A stretch of 64,000 bases of DNA. It comes from Megalonaias nervosa. Taxonomy: Eukaryota; Mollusca; Bivalvia; Unionida; Unionidae. Every line of letters starts with the position of its first letter. Position 1 is the stretch's first letter. Shown piece after piece: positions 29,791 through 39,990 of this stretch. A model generated the notes under the pieces. The model made no database searches, was not told the DNA's origin, and saw only the letters and a program-made list of their open reading frames with translations. The position numbers were made by a program, and so were the translations under genes. Location of the stretch: NCBI GenBank assembly GCA_016617855.1, contig JAECUM010009266.1, forward strand, positions 1 to 64,000, given 5' to 3'.

Positions 29791-30110
29791 AAGCTACACG
29801 AGCATCTTCGTACACATCTTCCGTGACTAAATGTTGACGAATCTTTTTTAATGGTAGAGACGTATCGAGAAGAAAGGGCAAGGCTTGTAACAGAATGAGT
29901 CTCTCGTGTACATTTAAAGGTACCACACTCATGTTTTTGGCGGTAGGTACTGTTCGTAAAGAGTCCACAAGGAATCGGCCGGTAAACGAAATCGCAGAAA
30001 GGAAGTCACTAAGACACGCACCATACGTCAACCCAAATTCAAAGGACACAGTTCTCGTAAAAAGTGTTGGTAATCCTCCACAGTCTGAATAACGTCATTG
30101 ACGTCCTTCT
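29690..30110 (-). pseudogene. Conserved Polinton accessory protein (copy B)
   Basis: The open frame (29,690-30,049) holds VPLNVHERLILLQALPFLLD and DVRDWKSFVFEAWTKEVANY, as in copy A. The N-terminal part, equivalent to copy A 7,493-7,600, is traceable upstream to about 30,110 with stops. Function unknown. Confidence 0.45.
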
Positions 30111-30234
30111 ACGGAATCTGTTGTATCACAACTGATATTAGCAAGTTTTCATACCCTCTTTTGTTGAAGATAACAAATGTACTTTTTGAACAGAAGCGGT
30201 TTTATTTGAGTACCATACCAAAATTGTTTAGTCT

Positions 30235-30594
30235 CTAACTCACAAACCACACGCCACACAGACGTTTCCTCTTGAACCAAGATTTGTGCATGTAAAAGAT
30301 TTTGTAAGTCTCTAACTCGTCCGTTGGAATTCGGTGTACTATGGTCACCATGTAAATAAAATGAGTGGCATCCAAACCTTTATGAATCTCACGTGATTCA
30401 GCAATATCTGAACATTGGAACAATTTGAAATGAATTAATCCTCTGATACCATTCAGGTACCAGTGATTCCAACATCGGTGACGTAAAGGATGCGATTGTT
30501 CTTTGCGTTTGACTTGTATTTTGACAAACTCTTGGTAAATGCGTTCTCTCAACTCCACAGGCAAACCACGAATGTTGTCTTGTAAAGTATCCAC
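30235..30594 (-). CDS. F-box-like small protein (copy B)
   Basis: This intact 119-codon ORF (MDTLQDNIRGLPVELRERIY) is the longer counterpart of the copy A ORF at 7,026. It reads on through HRIPTDELETYKIFYMHKSW to a Trp-containing end. The LPVELRERIY segment resembles the start of an F-box. It begins 28 nt after the BIR frame ends. Confidence 0.5.
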   Translation of the reverse strand: MDTLQDNIRGLPVELRERIYQEFVKIQVKRKEQSHPLRHRCWNHWYLNGIRGLIHFKLFQCSDIAESREIHKGLDATHFIYMVTIVHRIPTDELETYKIFYMHKSWFKRKRLCGVWFVS

Positions 30595-30603
30595 GAAGAG
30601 ACT

Positions 30604-31054
30604 ACTGCGGTCCCACTAAAGTTAAGTAGTGACAGTGCACCATCGAGCATGTTCCAGGCAAGCCGAATCTTTCTGCTCCCACTCGTGAAGTGAAACACCG
30701 CAACTTAAGTAGTTGACTTTATCACCTTCGCCCAAGTAGACAAATCCAGTACTGGTTAGTTCTTCGGGGGTAGGTCCTCCCAGATATTTGGGCCACTTTC
30801 CTTTGAACGTTTGGAATTGACTTTCAAAGTCGCAGTATCCAGACATGCGAGCAGGCAATGAATATTCTTCTTTTATAGGCTCATTTCGATGAAGAAGTGG
30901 TAATCCATGAAATAGTTTGCTCAGGCATGGATGACATCCGTAGGCTAGTAGCTGTACAGTAGTATGAAGTTGAGGAAACAAAAACAGTAAAGTGATAAGG
31001 TGTACTGCAACATGTGGCATCGCTTTCGCATCCGTCAGGTTTGACACGGTAGGT

Positions 31055-31117
<63 letters not shown>

Positions 31118-31282
31118 ATAGTAGTAGTAGTAGTACTAGTAGTAGTAGTAATAGCGAATTCTCATGAGGTCCTGCTGAATCGTTGAGGTCACAGCGTACG
31201 GCATCCCTGTAATCGCAAGGCACAGCATCGCAATCCACTTGAGAATCACCGAACTTGAATATTTCTCTTTGAAAAGATTCAT
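30604..31282 (-). pseudogene. BIR-domain (IAP-like) protein (copy B), expanded by a GTA repeat
   Basis: The start (31,282) and N-terminal block (VDCDAVPCDYRDAVRCDLND) align with copy A. A (GTA)n tract at 31,053-31,155 then interrupts the gene. The BIR domain (30,622-30,850) keeps ESQFQTFKGKWPKYLGG, GFVYLGEGDKV, HEWEQKD and LEHARW. The CFSC pair has become YLSC, so one zinc ligand is lost, and a frameshift hits the last Cys. Confidence 0.8.
31053..31155 (+). repeat. (GTA)n microsatellite inside the BIR gene
   Basis: About 34 GTA triplets with a few interruptions lie between the N-terminal block and the BIR domain. Copy A has ordinary sequence at this place. Confidence 0.95.
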
Positions 31283-31399
31283 CTTTCTCTCTTGGCAAAT
31301 GCAGCGACAATGAACGATCGGTCTTGGAGGTTTACCCTTTTTATACTAGCCGTAATGAAGTCTCGAGCTTGTACATCTTTCCTTTTTTATGCCTAATTT

Positions 31400-31819
31400 T
31401 GGAAGTCTTCTTTTTTTCTTCCTGGACAAAGGTACTACCTTGTCTAAGGTACCTTCACAAACGTACCGCAGTGTGATGGGTGGAAAGGCCATAGAAAGGT
31501 AAGGACAGTGAGGAGACCATCGACTATGTACCAGAATAGCTGAACCATACTCAACGTCCGATCACAACTGAAACACTATACTTCGTATCCCAATCCAGTC
31601 TCAGGTCCCAAGTAGACAAATCCTGTTGAGGCTAAAACATTCTGAGTAGGTAATCCTTCCCTATCCTTGGGGCATTTTTTAAACGTTTCCATTCGACTGG
31701 CACAATCACAATAATCAGACAAGAAGACAGGAAAATTGCATTGATTGAACTTGGAGTTTGCAGAGGGTCTCACACTCGATTCTTGCTGAGTCGAAGTTAT
31801 CTTTCTTGTTGGTGGCCAT
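31400..31819 (-). pseudogene. Additional BIR-domain gene next to the polymerase (copy B only), broken
   Basis: After an ATG at 31,819 (MATNKKDNFDSARIE), frames carry SDYCDCASRMETFKK, NVLASTGFVYLGPETGLGYE, a CFSC pair in a shifted frame and HSRWSPHCPYLS. These are the landmarks of a BIR domain in the right order, including C-x2-C, H and C ligands. Copy A lacks it: its polymerase end is followed directly by the promoter of the other BIR gene. A tandem BIR pair was therefore probably ancestral, or the gene was gained in copy B. Confidence 0.65.
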
Positions 31820-34800
31820 CGTCTTGGAACCATTATTGATTCCAGTGTGTCCGTAAGGTAAGATGAATTAGTTGGGAAGTTGCACTCGCTTCTGGTACAC
31901 GATTTGATACAGTTTTTCCAAGGGACGATTGACAATTTTGTGTGTGGTTAAACTTACAATCTTGTCAGGTTGGTAGGTGGTCACTTTAAACTGTTGATCC
32001 TCTCCAGATTGCAAGGCTTCTTTCAATACCCTAAAGTTGACCACTTGACTGGTGCGATACTTTAGAGTCAATCCTTTCACTTTACACTCGATGTGTACTT
32101 TTCCTTGTTGGTCCCGATATTCGTAGACGTAGTTGTTTGGACCACCACTAGCAAAACTTAGAATCTTGCCGTCCGGGTGCTCGTTGGTCCAGGTTCCTAA
32201 ATGGTCTCCTTCGATTTCAGGGTGACGGTGACCAAGGCGATAGATGTAGATTCATCTGTCAGTGTCAAATACAGGACACGATCTCCAAACAGATCTAAGG
32301 CTTCGTACAATGTTAAGCGAGTATGGGCTGTCACGTAAGCTGCAAATGATGACATTTCCAAATTCGTCCGCCTGTACAAAGTCCATTTCTTCTTCGTAAT
32401 TGACTAGGATCAAGTCCCCACGAATGATGTCCAAATGCTTGATGTATTTCTTTTGTCTTGAATCATCGGGAAGTAACGGGACTGTTCTGTCAAATACTCC
32501 GTCCTGGGTAGACACGGATGTTGTGCCTTTTTCCCCCTAAAACAATTTAACATCACTTTGGCAAACGATCACCTTCCTTCGTTTTTCTCTACGTGGTCTA
32601 AAGTGATGCCTTCCTGCTCAAAGTATTTCTCTTTGAAATTCCTTTGGACTTCGAAAGACTGACACCAGGAAATTTAACATCACTTTGGCAAACGATCACC
32701 TTCCTTCGGTTTTCTCTACGTGGTCTAAAGTGATGCCTTCCTGCTCAAAGTATTTCTCTTTGAAATTCCTTTGGACTTCGAAAGACTGACACCAGGAAGT
32801 AAAGCCGCTGCCTTGTTTCAAAATGGCATCCACGTAGTCTGTGAAAATGCCTTTCTGAGTCTCGTGGCCATTGTGGCATTGTTCTGTCTTGGGAAAATGG
32901 TAAATTTCGTACACTTCTAACAATTGGTATCCCAGGTCCACAGCTTTGAACAATTCTACTCTGACCCACGTTCCTGTCAAGACGCGTTCTTCTTGGCTGT
33001 GCTGACAAGGCTGGTATTGGTTGTACGTTTCGGCACAAATACTACTCAAGGGAAACATCAGTTTTCCTTGGCAATGGTGAGGCAAAACTGGATGGTACAA
33101 GCCCGTGGGAGGCAAGACTTTACATTTAGTCAATCCTTCATATTGTCGAATGTTTTCCACGTCGAAGTGTTCCGTCAGCAATTGTAGGTGCCCTGCGGAA
33201 AAGTGACAATATTTGCACACGTAAGGATACAGTAAACACACGTCCAAGTATTTGATTTCTTCTCCTTTCTTCTCCGAGAAATAAGCAACTTTTAAACTCG
33301 TACAAGATCGTAGGGTTTTCTAAGTCCCAGACATCCACGGAATACGTTCCGATGGTCTTTTCGCCTCCTTCGTTTCGAGCATGTTGGATCCATTTGTCTT
33401 CCTTGTCACACAAATAATTTAGGCAGCGTAGAGCTTTGACCGAGTATTGACGTTTGACAAAGTTCGTCGTTTGAGGGCGTATTACAGCCAGGATCTTCCC
33501 GGGAATGAATCGTTTGCAATACACTAAGGAGCACGCTTTGGCAATGGTGCAGGTTTCTTCCAAAGGACCGATCCCTCCGTGCTCCATGAACAATTCTCGA
33601 AATGTTCCACGGCATCGCCATAAAATGTCCACGTCGGAACGACAATACTTTAACATTTCTTCCTGAAAGTCGAAGGAGTCCGAAGTGTGAGTTTGGTATT
33701 CTCGTTGTTCGGTGCTCATGTTGTCGTGGGTCATAGCAGTGAGCATCAGGCAAATGGGATAGAACGGCGTGTTGATTTGCTTCGGTATTGAAAAATTTGC
33801 GAAAAATATTCTCTGACCATTTCTGTCATTCCAAATGTTTTAGGCATTCGACTCAAAGACATGGCCAAGTAAATCATCGAATCTTTAAACTGTACTTGCG
33901 CCACTTGCATAGAAATGAGCTTGGCTCTGTTCAAAGGCACTTGAGGACGTTCGGTACTTTGTTTCGTATAGTATTTGAGATGAAACTGTCCATCGTATCC
34001 CGAGAAATTGTGAGGTATCACCGTGGTATAATGATGGCAATTTCCATAACGTTCGATGTCCTCTTGACTCCACGTTTCGTGGATAGGGTCTAAGATCCAT
34101 TGGGCAAAATCAGCCAGCGTGTTAGGTGCCCGAAAGATTTTTTTACGTCCTCCAGTAATCTTGCTACAGTGAAGGCAATGACTAAAGATAGGTTCTCAGA
34201 TGCACTTCTCGCACGCTGGATGAGCCACGCAAAAATCAGGAATGTGAATGCCTGTCTCTTGCATGCATTCGAAATCGAAAAAGAAGAAATTGCCTTTCCT
34301 CTTGTGGTCATCTTCTTCCTCCTGTTTGGGTTGATAATTTTGAATGTAGCATTCGTGTTCCAAGTCCACGATTTGGTTACAAATGTGACATCGTTTCCTT
34401 CCTGAACTTACGTGCGCCTTGTTACTATTGGTACATATGCCTTGTCCACACAATCTCAGGAGTTGACACGCACTTTTCCGCTGTGAACCTAGCGTCTTCA
34501 GATGTTGGTAACAGGTTGGACTGACAACTGTTTGCTGACAAGCCGGGCAATGCACTCGTTTTTGTCCTTCGCCAAGACAGGGTTTAGAGGCTAAACATCT
34601 CCCACATTTCGATCCACAATATTTGTGTTGCTCTTGCTCGTTATAGCCATAGTAACATTTCTCAATAGTAACCGTATCCCAGGAATCCGGTGATAGACGT
34701 GAATGTATTTTCCGTCTTTGCAATCTTTTCCTCGAAACAACAGAGGTCCGCGCACTTCTTGATGGTGCACTCTCAAGGTGTATTGTGGTGCTAAGACTTC

Positions 34801-35653
34801 TTGCAATTTTTGCATTTCAGGAATGCCACAGGGTGTCTTTGGACTGGCCAGCTTGCTATAACAGGAGTTCTGCTTCTCTTGGCTGTTTGGCTCCGTTCGA
34901 GTTTTAAATAGTTTGCCAGGCTCTTTTCCATTCTGCCGTATCATTTTTGTCAGCATACGTTCGTCCCACCACGATGGCACGGGCTAAATACATCTTGTCT
35001 TGAAGGCTGTTAATTCGGACGAGACTATGTTTGGTTCTGCAAAGGTCGTCCACCAATAACACTTTTCTGCGTTGTCCGGTAACTTTGGGAAGAAAAACGT
35101 GGGCCATGTACAGTGTCGCTTTTCCATCAGTAATGTGAAACTTGTTGCTGAACTGCTGAACGTGTTGAATCTTGTCGATGATTTTGGAAGGTGTCGGTTC
35201 TGATGGGCTGCTAAACCCGATCCAAACGGAGGACTTTAGACTGTCGGCACAAATAGAAAGTGTCAAGCGATCGTCTTCGTTGGCTCGAGATTGCCCGTCC
35301 ATTGTATTTAATAAAGAAATCCACAAATCGGTGATGAACCCCTCTGTTTTCTCTAGTGGTACGTCTGACATGAAACCAATAAATTTCACCGTGTACGTGT
35401 AGGCTGTGGTTCTAAATTTTCTACAGGAGGGTTTATCCATATCTCGAATGTGGTAGCAGTTTTGAGGTGTTACTGGTGGTGGACTTTGGTTTGGCGTAAA
35501 CTCTCAGGGTCTGGATTCTGACTCACTCATGTCGTCTTCAAATTCGCTGGCATGGATCTGAGCCAAGACTTCAGCTACTGTGCGAGGCGATAGGACACGT
35601 TTCTTCCTCTTACTTTCTTCTCCTTTCTTCACGAAATGATGCGATCGTTTCAT
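31820..35653 (-). pseudogene. polB: Protein-primed family B DNA polymerase (copy B), frameshifted
   Basis: From the ATG at 35,653 (MKRSHHFVKKGEESKRKKR) it carries the N-terminal domain (open frame 34,904-35,440), the Cys/His-rich region, Exo I FDFECMQ, Exo II HNFSGYDGQF, Exo III YCRSDVDIL, motif A DVCLLYPYVCKY and motif C with FDTD, then the C-terminal blocks (FRVLKEALQSGEDQ, KIVNRPLEKLYQIV). The exonuclease box is better preserved than in copy A. A 127-bp tandem duplication and several frameshifts around motif B, and a stop after FDTDR, inactivate the gene. Confidence 0.92.
32544..32797 (+). repeat. 127-bp tandem duplication within the polymerase gene
   Basis: 32,544-32,670 and 32,671-32,797 are identical except for one base (CTTCGTTTTT against CTTCGGTTTT). 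It includes the region of motif B. Near-identity implies a recent event. Confidence 0.95.
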
Positions 35654-35794
35654 CTTGATTGCAAAATGTCAACTGACTGCATTTTAAACGTCATGGTCCC
35701 GTATATACATAAATGTAAGGTGAGTGTCTTCCGTATATAAAGGGTCAGTGTCTTCACTCAAAGTATTCATTTCATTCTCAATCCTACCAGAAAG

Positions 35795-36187
35795 ATGGAA
35801 GAGCCAACACAGACCGAACTTCTGATCAAAGCATTGCGAGGTGTCATGAGAAGGTTTTCTTCAGGGAAGCCGACGGACTACTCGCCCTCCTTTCGTGATG
35901 AAAGTCAAGATGCTTGCTATATCTGTCAGAAGAAAGGGCATTGGTCTTCTGAATGTGCACCGTCAAAGGAAGACAAGCGTAAAAAAGAGACAAAGGTCAA
36001 GATCCCAGTTACTATTGTCAAGAGAAAGGACATTAGTCTTCAGACTACCCTAATAAAAAAGAGAACTGATCAAAGAAACAAGAGGAGCAGGAGAAGAGGG
36101 CTTCCGAACATGAAGACGAACACTGCGATAAGGAGGAAGAACCCAGACCCACCCGAAAGAGAAGAAAAGAAGACGAGAAGAAAGTGA
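35795..36187 (+). CDS. Zinc-knuckle protein (copy B)
   Basis: The 130-codon ORF opens MEEPTQTELLIKALRGVMRR and has one intact CCHC knuckle, CYICQKKGHWSSEC, near residues 50-63, followed by a long Lys/Arg-rich tail. Compared with copy A the frame shifts after this knuckle. A second knuckle-like segment (YYCQEKGH, then TAG) is present in another frame at 36,010-36,050. TATA-like boxes (GTATATAAAGG, about 35,732) lie in the intergenic promoter shared with the polymerase. CCHC knuckles in this setting probably bind element RNA or ssDNA (inference). Confidence 0.65.
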   Translation: MEEPTQTELLIKALRGVMRRFSSGKPTDYSPSFRDESQDACYICQKKGHWSSECAPSKEDKRKKETKVKIPVTIVKRKDISLQTTLIKKRTDQRNKRSRRRGLPNMKTNTAIRRKNPDPPEREEKKTRRK

Positions 36188-36460
36188 GGAAGAAGAAGAG
36201 TTGGAAAAAGCAGTGAAAGTGAAGAAATTCAAACAAGGGGAGAGTTAAAGGAAAAGAAGAAGCTAATGAACTTTTTACAGTGTTGTGTTGTGAAATTGGA
36301 TTGCAAATGTTTACTGAGAATATGCCATAAAGAAAAACGTAAGTATCTCTTGGTTTTGATTTATATAATCAATATAAGAACCTACACTCACGCACTCACA
36401 CACGTACTGTATGGGAAAAAAGGGATTTGAGTTTTATTTGATTTTGGCAAACAAATGGGT

Positions 36461-36476
36461 GGCCCTGGAAAAGACC
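36461..36476 (-). promoter_or_regulatory. Histone-type 3' stem-loop after the acidic gene (copy B)
   Basis: On the - strand GGTCTTTTCCAGGGCC folds with a 6-bp stem, including T-G pairs and a shifted loop, and is followed by ACCCA exactly as in histone genes. It is the counterpart of 1,051-1,066. I see no clear U7-like element after it. Confidence 0.55.
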
Positions 36477-36529
36477 GTTTTTTTTTTGTTTTTTTTTTAA
36501 AAAAAAAAAAAACAAAACTCAGGAACGGG

Positions 36530-37088
36530 ATGTAATGCGCCTTAACTGCCCTATCCCTTTGCCACGGCCAAGGGATACTTCCTGACCTGTTACTGTCGAT
36601 GATTTGGTAGAAATCACTAGTGTTGTTATCTCAGGCATAGTGGGAGTGTGGACGGGGTTGAACTGTTTGGCCCGGGAAGGTCTTTTTCTCTTGGGTCGTA
36701 TTAAAGAAGTCGATACATTTCTTTCAGACTCCTTAACTCTGCCAAAATGTCTAAGAATACCTTCACCGTTTGACTTTCACTGTCCTCCTTCTCTCTTAGA
36801 CCTTGTTTATTCTCTGCTTTTTCTTCCTGTCTTTTTGTTCTTGACTCTACTTCTCCTTGCTGTTGCTATTGAATGAGATAGGCTTGTTCTGCTTCTTTCT
36901 GCTGTTGCAAAAATTTCTCCCAAGTCTTCTTTCTGCCTCTGTTTAAATTCCTCGACGTGCGGTAAGGAAGGAGAAAGCGGCAAAGGTGCTGGTACCGGAA
37001 CAAATTCTTGTGAAGAGAGAAAATCCGCTAACTCCCAACTAAAATCGTTCTCTTCTGGAAGCAGGACTGTGGTTGTTTTAGTAGCCAT
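36530..37088 (-). pseudogene. Acidic coiled-coil protein of Polinton (copy B), broken
   Basis: The ATG at 37,088 (MATKTTTVLLPEENDFSWEL) is followed by the Pro-rich block (PVPAPLPLSPSLPHVEEFKQ) and Gln/Glu-rich sequence. Similarity to copy A then continues in other frames through LDILAELRSLKEM and a basic RPKRKRP-type block. Conservation of the ATG, Pro-rich block and basic block across both copies supports a real gene of about 190 residues. Family unknown. Confidence 0.55.
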
Positions 37089-37189
37089 CACTCCTTGTCT
37101 CCACGGCCGGTGCACCCCAATTCGTCGTCTTCGTAGTTTCCGTCATGTTCTAACAATGTTGCATGGATTCACTGCGCACTGACGCTAGC

Positions 37190-37215
37190 GCACCTATAAA
37201 GAGAATATGACGTCA
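37190..37215 (-). promoter_or_regulatory. Shared promoter with CRE palindrome and TATA box, copy B
   Basis: TGACGTCA (37,208-37,215) and CTCTTTATAGG on the - strand (37,194-37,204) match the arrangement at 302-324. The terminal ORF starts about 170 nt away in the opposite direction. Confidence 0.55.
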
Positions 37216-37386
37216 TAGGCAGCTCTCTTCGGATTGGAAGACAAACTCCGCGCTGTGACTGAATTTTGTAACGTGTGTTAGGATTGGTGAAAGAACTCAA
37301 TCCGTTTCCATCCGCTCTTCCGCCATAAATAACCGCAGTTCACCTCATTCCATTCAACTGTTCTCGTCACAAGATGTGGACAAACG

Positions 37387-37605
37387 TTGAATCGTCTACT
37401 CATATCGTCGATGCTGTTCAACCCGGACTATCCCATGTATGTCAAATCATCATGGGCTATTACCAAGATCACAGAGACGGCCCATTGGAAACGAAGAATC
37501 TATGTGGAGAGACAATGCTGTCTGAAGCGAGTCTTAATCTATGGTCCAGATTTCAGAAGAAGTTTGAGGGACAGAAGAAAACCTGTGAGATGCAGTCTAT
37601 GTTAA
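37387..37605 (+). CDS. Small basic terminal ORF with a histone-type 3' end (copy B)
   Basis: The 72-codon ORF (MNRLLISSMLFNPDYPMYVK) reads outward at the very end of the element and is Arg/Lys-rich in its second half. An overlapping 93-codon frame starts at 37,374; I prefer this one because its FNPDYPMY block resembles the copy A remnant at 54-242. A canonical histone hairpin follows 29 nt after the stop. No known domain; it is not a histone fold that I can recognise. Confidence 0.45.
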   Translation: MNRLLISSMLFNPDYPMYVKSSWAITKITETAHWKRRIYVERQCCLKRVLIYGPDFRRSLRDRRKPVRCSLC

Positions 37606-37633
37606 CTGAATGGTGTTCACAAAAAAACACAAA

Positions 37634-37674
37634 GGCCCTTTTCAGGGCCCCTTAACTGTCTCGTAAAGATGCAT
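37634..37674 (+). promoter_or_regulatory. Canonical histone-type 3' stem-loop and U7-like element, terminal ORF (copy B)
   Basis: AAA precedes GGCCCTTTTCAGGGCC (37,634-37,649), a perfect palindromic 6-bp stem with TTTC loop, followed by CCTTAAC. CTCGTAAAGATGCA lies 10-23 nt downstream. Confidence 0.8.
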
Positions 37675-38050
37675 ATTCTCTCTTGCCTAAAATTTTTTTT
37701 TTGTCGATTGTATAGTTATTTGTGTGATAGATTTATGTAGATAAATCTATGTATGTCTATGTCTCTGTCTATGTCTCTAACTCTGTCTCTAACCAAGTCC
37801 CTATGTCTTTATCTCTGTTTGTCCCTAGAGTAGCGCGTGTTCAGGTCAGCCATTTGCAACACTGTTGCCATTGTTTCCCCAGTGTCCAGTACCGTGAAGT
37901 CACCCCTCTCCAATTCCTATTGTCCGTAGACAGGCCCAATACATTGTCGCTATACATCCCGTATGCTAATTTTCCCTTGTCCCACTCCTGTTCCATTCCC
38001 CTTGTCCGTAGACAGGCCCAATACATTTCCTATATTAAATTTCCCTTGTT
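37634..38050 (+). repeat. Polymerase-side end of copy B (terminal inverted repeat partner of 12,777-13,010)
   Basis: The sequence aligns outward from the hairpin with the cassette-side end of copy A. It contains an internal repeat (TTGTCCGTAGACAGGCCCAA at about 37,920 and 37,999) and tandem TCTCTATGTC-like units. The exact terminus and a target-site duplication could not be fixed by eye. Confidence 0.55.
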
Positions 38051-38309
38051 CGTATAGGGCAAACTCACTATTTTAACACTGAAGTCCTATTGTCCATATG
38101 TCATCCCCATTCACTACTGCGATGTGTTAGTCCAAGTTGATGCTATCGATTTTTAAGAGGAAATGATTTACCCTTATCCAAAACCAACTACCTCCACTGG
38201 ACAAAGTGAGTCAACAGCTCCGAAAAAAGGAACATCGAGCATGAGATAGCGAAGATTTTTTTTCACATTTGAGAGACACGACAAGTGACTTCCAGAACAT
38301 TTTGCATTT

Positions 38310-38780
38310 TGGCGTTCTCTTGCACGGTGAAATGTAAAGATTTAAAGTCTGAAGTGCCGCCAGAGCAAGCAGCACGTTTCATTACTGATATATGGGAATC
38401 TGTTGTAGAGAAATTGAAATGAAAGATCATTTGAGGCTATTCATTACTCACGACAGTTTAAAGTCTGACATCTGGATCGAATATATAACACCGACTTCTT
38501 CCAAAAATTATTAACAAAATTCGGCATGTTTAACAATCAAGGAGTTTAATATTACCGAATAGACAAACCACTTTTCACACGACTCACTTATCACCTCCAA
38601 GGGGTAGAGGACGAAGCAAAGTTTTATTCGTGGATGAATTTCGCAGTGGCAAAGATAGTATCATAAAGATAAATCATCGTCTAGACCAAATGTGTTTAGC
38701 TAGCGCCATCGTTTTGTTTGTTTTTATGCCGCGAAAAACTATACTGTTGAATGGAAACGATCATTGAAGAATATTTTCTT
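38310..38780 (+). pseudogene. Fragment of an older Polinton DNA polymerase N-terminus
   Basis: The block around KDLKSEVPPEQAARFITD matches the fragment at 15,990-16,470 and, more distantly, the polymerases of copies A and B. Stops interrupt every frame. Confidence 0.65.
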
Positions 38781-39597
38781 CATAAACATTCGATACTTTG
38801 TCCCTACAAACTTTCGACTATTAATTTTTCAGTGGTAATTTTGAAACTATTTAACATAAGACAGAACAGACAATGTCACATTTCCTGCCAAGCACACTCA
38901 ACACGGTTACGAACAGAGAGACTCATCCTTGGAAACCTACGACGTAGTACGTTATTTTCGTTTGAGTGCAGACCATGACATCATGTCAGACTGTTACAAA
39001 GCATAAATTTTATGAAGGCGCCTATGCTAATTTCCCATTTTCCCCCGGAATGTTTGACTCTGTTTAACACAGTCCACTCCATATCCCCGTTTTGATCTAT
39101 AATGACATGATTTTCTAAGGTCTGTTACATTTTTTAACGCTTTTAATAAACAAAGTGCAGATGTAACTATCTCTACAATTTGAGAAAGTTTAAGGTATAT
39201 TTTTGTATCATCATAAAAATAATTACCTGTACCATATATGTCATGTGGCAGACAGACCATGCAAATTAGGCACTCTTTGTTCGGCATATCTTGCTGATTT
39301 TGACCAACCTCAAAGTGTGCGTCTTGGGGGTTGGGGTGGAGGAATACTTGTGGTCCATCATATTGATAAGAGAATTTATCGTAAAAGCATTTATCTATCC
39401 GACTTGGCAGGATCATTCAGCTAGTTAGATGTAATGACGTTATTTCAACACTGAGGTCACTCACTTTGTAGTATCATATATACTATATTTTGGGGGAATA
39501 TAATCTAATGTCAGGATCAAATTTGTCATTCCTCAGCTTCTGAAAACCAGTTACACTGATCCCGTTTGTTATAAAGTTTTAAAAGTGTCACCCCTAA

Positions 39598-39599
<2 letters not shown>

Positions 39600-39690
<91 letters not shown>
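39600..39690 (+). repeat. (GT)n(GA)n compound microsatellite
   Basis: About 16 GT units are followed by about 29 GA units, the counterpart of 17,288-17,391. Confidence 0.95.
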
Positions 39691-39694
<4 letters not shown>

Positions 39695-39769
39695 AACGGT
39701 CAGAGCTAAGTTCATCTAAGACATAAAATTGTTTGCTAAACCCTGCGCAATTGTTTTCACATTCTAACC

Positions 39770-39990
39770 ATGCATGGTTGCAGGAGATCGCGGGTTCGAA
39801 CACTGGCTGAGTCATACCAAAGACTTATAAAAATGGCACTTGCAGGTGCCTCGCTTGGCGCTCAGCATTAAGAGGATAGTGTTAGGATTTGTCGGCCTAG
39901 TGACAGGATAATGTGACTGGGTGGGACATGATGCTACATGACTGCGTCATGATGCCATAGTGCTAGACATCACCAAAAACTGTCACACTG
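39770..39990 (+). mobile_element. tRNA-headed SINE (decayed)
   Basis: GGTTCGAACACTGGCTGAGTC and the body blocks TGCCTCGCTTGGCGCTCAGC and GGATAATGTGACTGGGTGGG are clear. The 3' part is diverged and the tail is lost. Confidence 0.8.

Larger units (their letters stand above)
17758..38050 (-). mobile_element. Polinton/Maverick (adintovirus-like) element, copy B
   Basis: Read on the - strand from 38 kb down, the order is: terminal ORF and hairpin, acidic protein, zinc knuckle, polymerase, two BIR genes, accessory genes, ATPase, core proteins, Pro-rich protein, integrase, membrane protein, penton-like, pVI-like, hexon-like, CxGC protein, protease, cassettes 1 and 2. It contains the full Polinton core gene set, but nearly every gene has stops or frameshifts. 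The cassette end is truncated: similarity to copy A stops at CTGGTGT, and SINE sequence follows directly. Confidence 0.93.

Noticed and set aside
37374..37655. 93-codon alternative frame at the terminal ORF
   Set aside because: It runs into the histone-type hairpin and lacks similarity to the copy A remnant, unlike the frame starting at 37,387.
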